Shown piece after piece: positions 1 to 8,505 of a stretch of 18,372 nucleotides of DNA. A program made the position numbers and the translations under genes. The stretch is from Xanthobacteraceae bacterium (lineage in GTDB: Bacteria; Pseudomonadota; Alphaproteobacteria; Rhizobiales; Xanthobacteraceae), in the NCBI GenBank assembly GCA_030043175.1, contig JASHYD010000569.1, positions 1-18,372 of the forward strand, written 5' to 3'. The notes under the pieces were generated by a model that was not told the DNA's origin, searched no databases, and saw only the letters and a program-made list of their open reading frames with translations. Position 1 is the first letter of the stretch, and each line of letters opens with the position of its first letter.

Positions 1-324
1 CGGCTTGCGCCGTCTGCTCAAACGTCGGCATTGCGTAGCCGCAGCAGCACATCTTCGGCTCTTGTCTGTTCACGTTCTCCAATTCTGGCGCGAGCGCGGG
101 CGGCCGGCATTGAGACAGATCAAGAGGATGCGCGTTCGGGGGGAGCGGCGAGAATGCGAAGCGGGCCCGGGAATTACCGCTGGCCGTGACCGGCGCCTGG
201 AAACTCGGCTGACGGTGTGTGAAAGATTGACCCATCGCAATGAACAAGCATCATCGATTGAACATGCTTCGCTGCTACATCAAAGACTGACCGCGGCCCC
301 ATCGCCCAAAGACAGGAGAGCCCA

Positions 325-492
325 ATCAACAGGACTTTTCGACTGATGGTGACCGCCGCCGCGCTGGCTCTGTCAACGGCCGCGGACGCGCATACGCTGG
401 GTCTGCGGTGCAAGAAAATTACCGTCAATAAATCGTGTACCGGACGATTGCGTCGGACCGCGAGATCGCTCGAGATGCGGATATTCTGTTGA
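325..492 (+). pseudogene. Remnant of a small secreted protein (start codon lost)
   Basis: The frame that contains ATG 346 reads like a classic Sec signal peptide: a basic n-region (NRTFRL), a hydrophobic core (MVTAAALALSTA) and an A-D-A type cleavage site before HTLGL. The natural start of such a peptide would be at 325-327, six bases after an AGGAG at 314-318, but that codon is ATC. The ATG at 346 would leave no basic n-region. The frame ends at TGA 490-492, about 33 residues after the predicted cleavage site. I read it as a secreted protein gene broken at its start and probably frameshifted. The family is not recognised. A chance resemblance is possible. Confidence 0.3.
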
Positions 493-504
493 CGGAGGAT
501 AAGG

Positions 505-657
505 ATGACACGGTTCACGATTGTGCAGGCTGCCGACAGTCACCAGCGGCCGGCCCGCGCGAATGGAACCGGCACCGCCGTTCCGTCGCGGGATGGAGAG
601 CACCGGCGGCACCGCTCCGCGACGATTGGATGTCGCATTGTCGCTTTTGAAACTTGA
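505..657 (+). CDS. Small hypothetical ORF (50 aa) with a strong RBS
   Basis: ATG 505 lies six bases after a GGAGG at 494-498, one of the best Shine-Dalgarno matches in the window. The frame runs 50 codons to TGA 655-657. The product starts MTRFTIVQAADSH, then becomes rich in Arg, His and Gly, with no membrane segment or recognised motif. Third positions are moderately GC-rich in the first half and less so later. It lies 63 bp before the Pat gene, and its end touches the putative operator of that gene. It may be a small protein, a leader peptide, or the surviving 5' end of a lost gene. Only the RBS supports it. Confidence 0.22.
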   Translation: MTRFTIVQAADSHQRPARANGTGTAVPSRDGEHRRHRSATIGCRIVAFET

Positions 658-668
658 AAGAGCGTCAA
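654..668. promoter_or_regulatory. Odd-spaced FixK/FNR-like half-sites upstream of pat
   Basis: TTGA (654-657) and TCAA (665-668) form an inverted pair, but with seven bases between them, where FNR/FixK sites have six. The centre (661) is 60 nt before ATG 721. This is almost the same as the 62 nt seen for the canonical boxes at 5752 and 11134. It may be a degenerate or mutated FixK site, or chance. Confidence 0.25.
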
Positions 669-720
669 CAATTCATCATTCGAGGGCCGAAGCAACCAAC
701 GCTTGAACGCAAGGAGTGCA

Positions 721-3417
721 ATGTCCATCTATCGTCTCGACAGGCTGTTGTCGCCGCGTTCGCTCGCGATTATTGGTGCGAGCCCACATGAAAGCTCGGT
801 AGGGCGGCACATCATCGCCAACATTGTTTCGGCCGGATTTCCCGGCCCTGTTCACGTCGTCAACCCGCATTATGCTGAGATCGAAGGGCTTGCAACCGTC
901 AAATCCTTGGCGGCGATCGCTGAGGCGCCCGAGCTTGCGATCATCGCCGTGCCGCCCGCCGCGGTGCCGGAGGCTGTCGCGGAGGCTGGGCGCCGAGGGA
1001 CAGCCGCCGCGGTCATCATCACGGCAGGGCTGGGTCACGGCCCCGGTTCTCTCGCGGAGGCGACCGGAGGCGCGGCGCGAACCATGGGCTTGCGCCTAGT
1101 TGGGCCGAATTGCCTCGGCGTACTGGTGCCGTCCGCGCATTTGAACGCGAGCTTCGCCACGCGGATGCCGCAGCAGGGCGACCTCGCCGTGATCTCTCAA
1201 TCGGGCGCCATCGTGGCCGGGATGATTGAATGGGCGGCACAACGGGCGATCGGCTTCGCTGCCGTCGTCTCCGTCGGAGATCAGATCGATGTCGATTTAG
1301 GCGATCTGCTCGACTTGTTCGCGATCGATCGCGCAACCCGCGCCATCGTGCTCTATGTCGAAGCCGTCAAGAACGCCCGCAAGTTCATGTCGGCGGCCCG
1401 CGCTGCGGCCCGCACCAAGCCCGTGATCGTGATCAAGGCGGGACGGCACACCCAAGGCGCGAAGGCGGCCGCGACCCATACCGGGGCGCTGGCCGGTTCC
1501 GATGCAGTCTACGACGCTGCCTTTCGTCGCGCCGGCCTCCTTCGCGTCTTTGACTTTGAGGAACTCTTCGATGCCACCGAGACGCTCGGCCGGCTCAAGC
1601 CCTTTCCCGGACAACGCCTTGCCATCTTGACCAATGGCGGGGGCGTCGGGGTGCTCGCAGTCGATCGTCTGATCGATTTGGGCGGTGTGATGGCGGATCT
1701 CTCCCCCGAAACCAAGGCTCGGCTTGATTCCGTCATGCCACCGACCTGGTCGAAATCAAACCCGGTCGACATCGTTGGCGATGCTGATGGCGCCCGCTAC
1801 GTCGCGGCGCTCGAAGCTTTGGTCGCGGATACCCGTAACGACGCCGTGCTGGTGCTCAACGTGCCGACGGCACTCGCGTCGCCTCTCACCACAGCGCAGG
1901 CGGTCGCGGATTATCTAGGCAAGTATCGTGCGACCGTTGTGCGGCCAAAACCGGTGCTGGCGGCCTGGATCGGCGCTGACGCCGAGGCAGCATCGCGGTT
2001 CAGCGCGGCAAAGATTCCCCAATATGGCACCGAAGCCGACGCGGTGCGCGGTTTTATGCATCTCGTGCGCTATGCGCAGGTCCGCGATAGCTTGATGGAG
2101 ACGCCGCCCAGTTTGCCGGAGCATTTCGTGCCCGATGTTGCGGCAGCGCGGCGGGCCATCGAGCAAACGCTCCGCGACGGCCGCCGCTGGCTTGATCCGA
2201 TCGCGGCAAACCAAGTGCTGACCGCGTACGCAATCCCGACAGTGCCGGCGGTGCTGGCACAGGACGCAAGTCAAGCTGGTGCGGCCGCAAAACCGTTCTT
2301 GGCGGCTGGCCATCCGGTCGTCGTGAAGATCCTGTCGCCCGACATCATCCACAAATCCGACGTCGGCGGCGTGCGGCTCGGCCTGTCATCGGAGGCTGCG
2401 GTTGAGGCCGCTACTGCGGACATCATCGCCCACGCTCGCGCTGCCAGGCCGGATGCGCGCATCACCGGCGTGATCGTCCAGCCGATGATCATACGTCCCA
2501 AGGCCCACGAACTCATTGTTGGAATTGCTGATGACCCGACTTTCGGACCCGTCATCGTGTTTGGTCAGGGCGGAACTGGCGTCGAGGTAATCAACGACAA
2601 GGCGCTGGCGCTTCCACCACTCGATCTCAAGATGGCGAGCGACCTCGTAGCGCGCACCCGCATCGCGCGCCTCATGAAGGGCTATCGCGACGTGCCCGCC
2701 GCTAGGTTGACCGACGTGGCTCTTACGCTGGTGAAGCTGGCGCAGCTGGCAGCTGATTTGCCGCAGGTGCGCGAGTTCGACATCAATCCGCTGCTCGCCG
2801 ACGAAAACGGGGCGCTGGCGCTCGATGCACGCATTGCTGTGGAACCGCTCTCGCAACCGAAATTCAAGGGAACCGGCTATGACCGCTTTGCGGTGCGTCC
2901 CTATCCGAAGGAATGGGAGCAGCAGCTCACGCTGGAAGACGGCACGTCAGTTTTCGTTCGGCCGCTGCGACCCGAGGACGAGCCTCTGGTGCAGAGATTT
3001 CATGAGAGAGTCACCGCCGAAGACTTGCGCCTTCGCTTCTTCGCGCCGATCAAGGAATTCAGCCACCCATTCCTGGCGCGCCTGACGCAGCTCGACTACG
3101 CCCGAGCGATGGCCTTTACTGCGCTCGACACGGCAACGGGGGAATTGCTAGGTGTGGTCCGGCTTCACGCCGATGCCAACTATGAAAGCGGCGAGTACGC
3201 CATCATAGTCCGCTCCGACCTCAAGGGCCGTGGCCTGGGCTGGAAGCTGATGGAGTTGATGATCCGCTACGCACGCAGCGAAGGGCTAAAGCAAATCGAG
3301 GGCCAAGTTCTCGGAGAAAACATCCTGATGCTGCAGATGTGCCACGAACTGGGATTTCAGATCGCCGACAATCCAAGCGACGGGTCCATCAAGGTCGTAT
3401 CCTTGAAATTGCAGTAG
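721..3417 (+). CDS. pat: Pat-type protein: acyl-CoA synthetase (ADP-forming) fused to GNAT acetyltransferase
   Basis: An 898-residue protein starting at ATG 721, chosen because AAGGAG at 711-716 precedes it; an in-frame TTG at 703 lies before that site. Domain order: CoA-binding Rossmann domain (about 1-130, LAIIGAS near the start), succinyl-CoA-ligase-like domain (about 150-290), ATP-grasp domain (about 480-700, with HKSDVGGVRLG), and a GNAT domain (about 735-895) with the acetyl-CoA loop KGRGLG. The HTGALAG motif near residue 253 carries the His that is phosphorylated in active ADP-forming synthetases. The architecture is that of Salmonella and Rhodopseudomonas Pat, which acetylate lysines of acyl-CoA synthetases. 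Salmonella-type Pat is thought to have a non-catalytic synthetase half. Here the kept His motif leaves real acyl-CoA/ATP interconversion possible. A low-oxygen role is inferred from context. Confidence 0.9.
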   Translation: MSIYRLDRLLSPRSLAIIGASPHESSVGRHIIANIVSAGFPGPVHVVNPHYAEIEGLATVKSLAAIAEAPELAIIAVPPAAVPEAVAEAGRRGTAAAVIITAGLGHGPGSLAEATGGAARTMGLRLVGPNCLGVLVPSAHLNASFATRMPQQGDLAVISQSGAIVAGMIEWAAQRAIGFAAVVSVGDQIDVDLGDLLDLFAIDRATRAIVLYVEAVKNARKFMSAARAAARTKPVIVIKAGRHTQGAKAAATHTGALAGSDAVYDAAFRRAGLLRVFDFEELFDATETLGRLKPFPGQRLAILTNGGGVGVLAVDRLIDLGGVMADLSPETKARLDSVMPPTWSKSNPVDIVGDADGARYVAALEALVADTRNDAVLVLNVPTALASPLTTAQAVADYLGKYRATVVRPKPVLAAWIGADAEAASRFSAAKIPQYGTEADAVRGFMHLVRYAQVRDSLMETPPSLPEHFVPDVAAARRAIEQTLRDGRRWLDPIAANQVLTAYAIPTVPAVLAQDASQAGAAAKPFLAAGHPVVVKILSPDIIHKSDVGGVRLGLSSEAAVEAATADIIAHARAARPDARITGVIVQPMIIRPKAHELIVGIADDPTFGPVIVFGQGGTGVEVINDKALALPPLDLKMASDLVARTRIARLMKGYRDVPAARLTDVALTLVKLAQLAADLPQVREFDINPLLADENGALALDARIAVEPLSQPKFKGTGYDRFAVRPYPKEWEQQLTLEDGTSVFVRPLRPEDEPLVQRFHERVTAEDLRLRFFAPIKEFSHPFLARLTQLDYARAMAFTALDTATGELLGVVRLHADANYESGEYAIIVRSDLKGRGLGWKLMELMIRYARSEGLKQIEGQVLGENILMLQMCHELGFQIADNPSDGSIKVVSLKLQ

Positions 3418-4005
3418 CGTCACCCGCTCGCAGTCGCCACGACCGGCTAAGCCAAACTCGTCTTTGATAATTCAACCAACCCGCACTCGCGGTCGATCCT
3501 TGCCGCTCGCGGCCATTTTTCTCCTTGCCCGGCGACCGACCCCTCGAGAAGCAGTGACGCCGGTCGCTAGACCGCTCAGCAAGTCCATCAAACAAACGGA
3601 GGATCGGCGCTGGATGAAACTAAGCCAAGCGCCGTTAGCCGCCGGCTCGGGCTCATCGAACAGTCGCACGTCGCGCTTGCCCTAGAACGCAGGAACCCAG
3701 CCGTCGGCGATCCGGATAGATCGGCCACAACGTCGGACGAGGCGGCGCCGCGGACAAAACGTGGTGACGGTCGGATCTGGCTCGGCAGGCAAAAAATTCA
3801 CGCATGCCAACATATCTGATGGCGTGGGCGTCCAGCAATATCGTGGACCAAGTAACATTGCGCGCCGGCGTTTGTATGTTCCACTCGCCGCTGGTATGTT
3901 GAGCAGACCGTCCGGCTGATTGCTGGCATCGTTCTATTAACGGCCCCAGCCCCTCGCCCTGATGGTGCAACCGCTCTGGATTCTGACGGCCACCGGCCAA
4001 AAGAC
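3418..4005. other. Decayed spacer between pat and pfkB
   Basis: This stretch lies between the convergent ends of pat and pfkB. From 3418 to about 3880 I see only short overlapping frames with no recognisable product. From 3883 a broken DUF2892-like gene is readable on the plus strand and is listed separately. No convincing terminator hairpin with a T-run was found for either convergent gene. Confidence 0.5.
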
Positions 4006-4014
4006 TTATCTCGT
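3883..4014 (+). pseudogene. DUF2892-like membrane protein remnant, frameshifted
   Basis: One frame reads RRWYVEQTVRLIAGIVLLTA (3886-3945). After a +1 shift near 3943-3950 the next frame continues PLALMVQPLWILTATG (about 3950-3997). Put together this resembles DUF2892 (YgaP-type) small inner-membrane proteins: an amphipathic start, a first hydrophobic helix with GIVLL, and a second segment around a W-x-L stretch. The end of the family, normally a second helix and a Cys-containing tail, is missing. There is no usable start codon or RBS in this frame; the nearest upstream in-frame stop is at 3853. The last bases overlap the 3' end of pfkB on the other strand. The family call rests on pattern memory only. 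Confidence 0.4.
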
Positions 4015-5034
4015 CAAAGTTACTCTCGCCGCATCGTCGCGATCTCCCCGCTCGTCAATTATGCTCGCGGGGCATCTGGTCTCCAGCTCATTTGGCCAAA
4101 CCCTTTGTGGCTCCACGTCGTGAAACAGACGTTTGATATCGGCACTGTGGCAGAGTTCCGTTCCAGGCTGGAGTAATGCAGCGGAACCTGCGGCCATGGC
4201 ATAGCGGAATGCCATCTCGACCGAATGGCCCTCCGCCAGACTCCAGGTCATCGCTCCGAGGAAGCTGTCGCCAGCCCCGACGACGCTTGCTGGCTCGATT
4301 GGCAGCGCCGGAATATGCCATGTGCCCTCACGTGTCGTTAGCAACGCACCTTTGTCTCCAAGTGTGAGTGCTACGATCTGCGCCTGGCCGTGTTCGACGA
4401 TCCGGCGGCACGCGGCGGCTTGACCATCCGGATCGTCAGCGTGCACGTGAGCCAAATCCGTCAACTCGTGCAGATTGGGTTTGATCAGATACAAGCCTTC
4501 GGTCAGCGCAGCTTTCAGCGGTGGCCCCGAGGTATCGAGCAGGAATTTTACACCATGTTCACGCGCCGCCCGAGCGACACGCGCGTAAAAGTCTTCAGGC
4601 ACCCCAGGTGGCAAGCTTCCGCTGGCGACCAAGTAACGAGGAAAGGGCTCCAATGAACAGATTGCGTTCAGACAGCCCTGCCACTCGGTTTCGATCATTT
4701 TCGGGCCGGCGAGAACAAATCTGAATTGCTGTCCACTCTCCTCTTCATGCACAGTGAAGTCTTCTCGCGTCTCGGCGGTGACCGGGACCGTACGGCTTTC
4801 GATTCCTTCGCGGATGACCAGTTCCTCAAGCAGCCGGCCGACAATCCCTCCGCATGTGTACACAGCAATGACCTCTGATCCCAGCCGGCGTACGACCCTT
4901 GCGACGTTGATCCCGCCGCCGCCGGGATCTCGTTGTAGGCCTTTGCAGCGAAGCTTGCGGCCAGGCATCATGCGCTCGACCGTCGTCGAAAGGTCGATTG
5001 CCGGATTGATCGTAAGTGTCGCGATGTTCGCCAT
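4006..5034 (-). CDS. pfkB: 6-phosphofructokinase 2-type sugar kinase (PfkB family)
   Basis: A 342-residue PfkB-family kinase predicted to phosphorylate fructose-6-phosphate in glycolysis, in the cytoplasm. ATG 5034 is preceded by GGAG with a six-base spacer. Visible features are N-P-A-x-D near the start (10-14), the substrate-binding PGGGGINVAR (37-46), KPN at 185-187 and GAGDSF at 253-258, with Asp256 as the expected catalytic base. The KPN and GAGD positions match the numbering I recall for E. coli Pfk-2, so the start is probably right. E. coli Pfk-2 is about 309 residues; the roughly 33 extra C-terminal residues are polar, unlike the family, and may come from a lost stop codon. The gene follows the PAS_5 gene by 24 bp and is probably co-transcribed with it. 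1-phosphofructokinase or tagatose-6-phosphate kinase activity is a possible alternative. Confidence 0.88.
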   Translation of the reverse strand: MANIATLTINPAIDLSTTVERMMPGRKLRCKGLQRDPGGGGINVARVVRRLGSEVIAVYTCGGIVGRLLEELVIREGIESRTVPVTAETREDFTVHEEESGQQFRFVLAGPKMIETEWQGCLNAICSLEPFPRYLVASGSLPPGVPEDFYARVARAAREHGVKFLLDTSGPPLKAALTEGLYLIKPNLHELTDLAHVHADDPDGQAAACRRIVEHGQAQIVALTLGDKGALLTTREGTWHIPALPIEPASVVGAGDSFLGAMTWSLAEGHSVEMAFRYAMAAGSAALLQPGTELCHSADIKRLFHDVEPQRVWPNELETRCPASIIDERGDRDDAARVTLTR

Positions 5035-5058
5035 GGTGGACTCCGTGCAGCGGAGGCA

Positions 5059-5445
5059 TCAATGCCAATTGACGGCGCCGAGCAACATTCCTGTTCGACC
5101 GCCTCCCCACGTCGGCAGGAGGAGACGCGACAACGCATCGACTACACCAGAGCGATGGTGAAGAAAGGTTGGCCTTCTCCCTTCTACTTTCGCGCCAGAT
5201 TGCGAGCGCAAATAGTCGAATGGAGTTCGTGGCTGAATCTCATCAACAAATTTGCCTGCCTCCGACTCTTCGGGCCAACGAGAAAGCGTGGCCCCAACAA
5301 ACCTGAATCGAAATCGCTCTGGATTGGCGAAAACGTCGATCAGCATCAGCTTTCTTCTAAGATCGGGCAATGCAGGGAGCTTCACGTAATCCCAAAACGG
5401 CATCTCGTTCTCTCCGCGTTTGAGGCTCTCCCAATCGGAAAACAT
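5059..5445 (-). CDS. PAS_5-family protein (PAS-like sensory domain)
   Basis: A single-domain protein of about 129 residues. It carries the hallmarks of the alphaproteobacterial PAS_5 family: a start like W-E-S-L, then LPALPDLRRKLMLIDVF, the core FRFRFVGATL, and a C-terminal strand region (PTFLHHRSGVVDALSRLLLPT). No output domain, transmembrane segment or HTH is present. The open frame extends upstream to a TTG at 5520. However, its first residues (LAWSAWNFRN) are an out-of-frame reading of the usp pseudogene, so that start is rejected. ATG 5445 fits the domain edge but has no good RBS. ATG 5403 has a GGAGA seven bases upstream but would cut into the domain. The original N-terminus may have been lost by fusion with usp. 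It lies 24 bp before pfkB. The ligand is unknown. Confidence 0.7.
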   Translation of the reverse strand: MFSDWESLKRGENEMPFWDYVKLPALPDLRRKLMLIDVFANPERFRFRFVGATLSRWPEESEAGKFVDEIQPRTPFDYLRSQSGAKVEGRRPTFLHHRSGVVDALSRLLLPTWGGGRTGMLLGAVNWH

Positions 5446-5492
5446 GTGACGCACACTTGTGTGGAGCTGCTCAGGCAACTCGTATGGGAGAT

Positions 5493-5696
5493 TGCGGAAA
5501 TTCCACGCCGACCATGCCAAGCCATTACGATCAGGTCGCGGGCCTTCTGTGCTGCCAGATCAACGATGCACGATACGGGCTTTCGTGCTCGACGCGTGTC
5601 GCAGCTGATCCCATTTGCCTTTTCGGCCTCCTGCCGTGGTCAATCGCCTTCCGTGACAGCTCCGCGCCATCGGTGGGGATCGATGTGCTTGTACAT
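5493..5696 (-). pseudogene. Universal stress protein (UspA family) pseudogene
   Basis: On the minus strand ATG 5696, four bases after an AGAGGA, opens MYKHI. A 2-nt deletion then shifts the frame to PTDGAELSRKAIDHG (5677-5633). After an internal deletion the text continues VEHESPYRA (5593-5567). A further 1-nt shift leads to VDLAAQKARDLIVMA and then WHGRRGISA (5564-5493). Restoring the lost bases gives a start MYKHILIPTDGAELS and an end DLIVMA-HGRRGISA. Both are textbook UspA signatures, with the ATP-binding G-x2-G-type region near the end. A normal Usp is about 145-160 residues; this remnant has only about 65 codons and at least three frame breaks. It sits directly upstream of the PAS_5 gene and downstream of a FixK/FNR box, the usual context of low-oxygen Usp genes. 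Confidence 0.85.
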
Positions 5697-6056
5697 GCGT
5701 TCCTCTGGATTCTTTGCCGCCCTAAAGATGCCGTTCTGTGCGGCGTGGCCTATGATCTAGATCAAGGGCGACGACACAGCAGCAACTAATGTTTGCTTGG
5801 GCGGACTTGGTTGCGTCCCGAGGGTCTCCTCGCCGGGGCGCCGGTGGGGGATTGTGTGGATGAAATGTGAGATCCCGGACAGACGGGCTCTGATTTTGGC
5901 GGTTTTTGTCGCGCGATCCGCACTTGCCACGTTTCGAAGGGCGCCCCACGAGCGGGCCGTTCCATGCGACGCGCGCAGCGACATGCCGACACGGTGGAGG
6001 GTGGAGCAGTTGCCGCGGTCATGCTATCAGGGGACGGCAAACCTTGGCGGATCCTA
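5697..6056. other. Divergent promoter region and long hyhB leader
   Basis: The region holds the FixK/FNR box at 5752-5765. If that box drives hyhB from a -41.5 position, transcription would start near 5800 and the leader would be about 250 nt. Within it a 65-codon plus-strand ORF (5860-6057, after GGGGG) ends in TAATG, with its TAA sharing one base with the hyhB ATG. Its codon use is not clearly coding, and it may be a coupling leader ORF or chance. I see no sigma-54 site or second FixK box closer to hyhB. Confidence 0.4.
5752..5765. promoter_or_regulatory. FixK/FNR-type box between the divergent usp/PAS/pfkB and hyh units
   Basis: ATGATCTAGATCAA matches the FNR/FixK consensus TTGAT-N4-ATCAA except for the first base. 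Its centre is about 62 nt from the ATG of the usp pseudogene on the minus strand. This is the spacing expected for a class II site at -41.5 with a roughly 20-nt leader. The site is nearly symmetric and could also serve hyhB on the plus strand, but that start is almost 300 nt away. Confidence 0.65.
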
Positions 6057-7187
<1,131 letters not shown>

Positions 7188-7201
7188 GAAGGGACGCCGC
7201 G

Positions 7202-7663
7202 ATGGAAGGCCTGGAACGCATCGTCAAAGAGCATCCGTTCTTCGCCGGGATACCTGATGCGTTCTCCGAGCTGGTGTCCGGCTGCGCAAAGAACATCCAC
7301 TTCGCAGCGGCACAATACCTCTTCCATGAGGGCGAACCGGCGGATTGGTTTTATCTGCTCCGGCACGGTCGGGTGGCGCTCCAGGTCACGGCGCCAGGAC
7401 GCGGCGCGGTTACCTTTCAGACTATGGGGCAGGGTGAGCTCGTGGGCCTGTCCTGGCTCATCCCGCCCTATCGCTGGACGTACGACGCCAAAGCAATCGA
7501 GGCCACTCGCGCGATTGCCATGGATGCGAAATGTCTTCGCCAGAAATGCGAGGCCGACCATGACCTCGGCTATGAGATGATGAAGCGCTTCATGCCGGTC
7601 CTGATTCAGCGCCTGCAGGCAACCCGACTACAGATCCTCGATGTCTACGGAACCCCTGCCTGA
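7202..7663 (+). CDS. Stand-alone cyclic-nucleotide-binding-domain protein in the hydrogenase operon
   Basis: A 153-residue protein that is essentially one CRP/FNR-type cNMP-binding beta-barrel plus a terminal helix. It shows [11 protein letters not shown] near the start, then [22 protein letters not shown], typical of strands 1-4 of the fold, and [23 protein letters not shown] at the phosphate-binding cassette. It ends after a helix ([21 protein letters not shown]) with no DNA-binding HTH, so it is not a full transcription factor. The cassette Arg is displaced relative to the usual R-x-A, so cAMP binding is doubtful. An AGGGA seven bases before ATG 7202 supports the start. Its last 23 bases overlap hyhG, indicating tight coupling with the hydrogenase. 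A regulatory or assembly role is inferred only. Confidence 0.85.
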   Translation: MEGLERIVKEHPFFAGIPDAFSELVSGCAKNIHFAAAQYLFHEGEPADWFYLLRHGRVALQVTAPGRGAVTFQTMGQGELVGLSWLIPPYRWTYDAKAIEATRAIAMDAKCLRQKCEADHDLGYEMMKRFMPVLIQRLQATRLQILDVYGTPA

Positions 7664-8504
7664 TCCGAACGCAGCCACGTCCGCCGCCGACCCGATGGTG
7701 CCACACGTCGCCCGGGTGCTGCGCCGGCGTCGTGACGCGCCACAGGTGTGGAGCTTCGACATCGAGCCGGGGAAAACGGCGCCTGCCTTCGCGCCCGGCC
7801 AGTTCAACATGCTCACGGCTTTCGGCGTCGGCGAGGTGCCGATCAGCCTGAGCGGCGACCCTGCCGAGCCTGATCGCCTCGTCCACACCATCCGAGCGGT
7901 GGGACCAGTTTCGGTTGCGCTGACGCGCCTCGGCCCGGGAGATGTAGTCGGTCTGCGCGGCCCGTTCGGAATGGGCTGGCCAATGGCCGAAGCCGCCGGT
8001 CGTGACGTTGTCATCGTCGCTGGCGGCCTCGGTCTCGCACCGCTGCGTTCGGCGCTGTATCGGCTGCTCGGCGAGCGGGCGCGCTACGGCAAGATCGCTC
8101 TGCTCTATGGCACGCGGAGTCCTGAGGACATCCTGTTTCGCCGTGAGATCGAATCCTGGCGGCGCCGCCTCGACATCGGCATCGAAGTAACCGTCGACCA
8201 TGCGGGTTCCGACTGGTATGGCCATGTGGGGGTGGTCACGACGCTGATTGCGCGCGCTGATTTTGACCCAGGTCACGCCATTGCGCTGGTCTGCGGACCC
8301 GAACTGATGATGCGTTTTGCCATCGCCGCCCTGGGCGACGCCGGACTCGCGGACGAAGCAATCTATCTGTCGATGGAGCGCAACATGAAATGCGCGGTCG
8401 GTTTTTGCGGTCATTGCCAGTTCGGGACCGTTTTCATCTGTCGCGACGGCCCGGTATTTCGTTACGACCGGGTGCGCAGCCTGCTCGCGCTGAAGGAAAT
8501 CTGA
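7641..8504 (+). CDS. hyhG: Group 3b hydrogenase gamma subunit (FAD/NAD(P)-binding, [2Fe-2S])
   Basis: Diaphorase subunit that exchanges electrons with NAD(P)(H). It has 287 residues of the ferredoxin-reductase fold: an FAD-binding barrel (about 20-115, FAPGQFNML at 50-58 and VPIS at 66-69), a nucleotide-binding domain (about 120-240, [14 protein letters not shown] at 126-139 and the CGPELMM region near 218), and a C-terminal [2Fe-2S] segment with Cys251, Cys256, Cys259 and Cys267 (C-x4-C-x2-C-x7-C). This is the dihydroorotate-dehydrogenase-electron-transfer-subunit architecture typical of HyhG. ATG 7641 lies inside the end of the cNMP-domain gene and has no clear RBS, so translation is probably coupled. 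ATG 7695 is an in-frame alternative. It stops one base before the hyhS start codon. Confidence 0.92.
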   Translation: MSTEPLPDPNAATSAADPMVPHVARVLRRRRDAPQVWSFDIEPGKTAPAFAPGQFNMLTAFGVGEVPISLSGDPAEPDRLVHTIRAVGPVSVALTRLGPGDVVGLRGPFGMGWPMAEAAGRDVVIVAGGLGLAPLRSALYRLLGERARYGKIALLYGTRSPEDILFRREIESWRRRLDIGIEVTVDHAGSDWYGHVGVVTTLIARADFDPGHAIALVCGPELMMRFAIAALGDAGLADEAIYLSMERNMKCAVGFCGHCQFGTVFICRDGPVFRYDRVRSLLALKEI

Positions 8505-8505
8505 A

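Larger units (their letters stand above)
1..720. other. Gene-poor, decayed 5' region
   Basis: No conserved gene is recognisable before the Pat gene. The longer open frames here (for example 5-346 plus and 174-518 minus) overlap one another on both strands, are rich in Arg, and carry no recognisable motif. Two small items stand out and are listed separately: a signal-peptide-like reading at 325-492 that lacks a start codon, and a 50-codon ORF at 505-657 with a strong ribosome binding site. The rest looks like drifting intergenic DNA. Confidence 0.5.

Noticed and set aside
228..241. TTGACCCATCGCAA as a FixK box
   Set aside because: Only the outer TTG/CAA match; the right arm lacks TCAA and no start codon lies at the usual distance.
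3464..3475. TTGATAATTCAA as an FNR/FixK box
   Set aside because: The half-sites are separated by four bases, not six, and no gene starts nearby.
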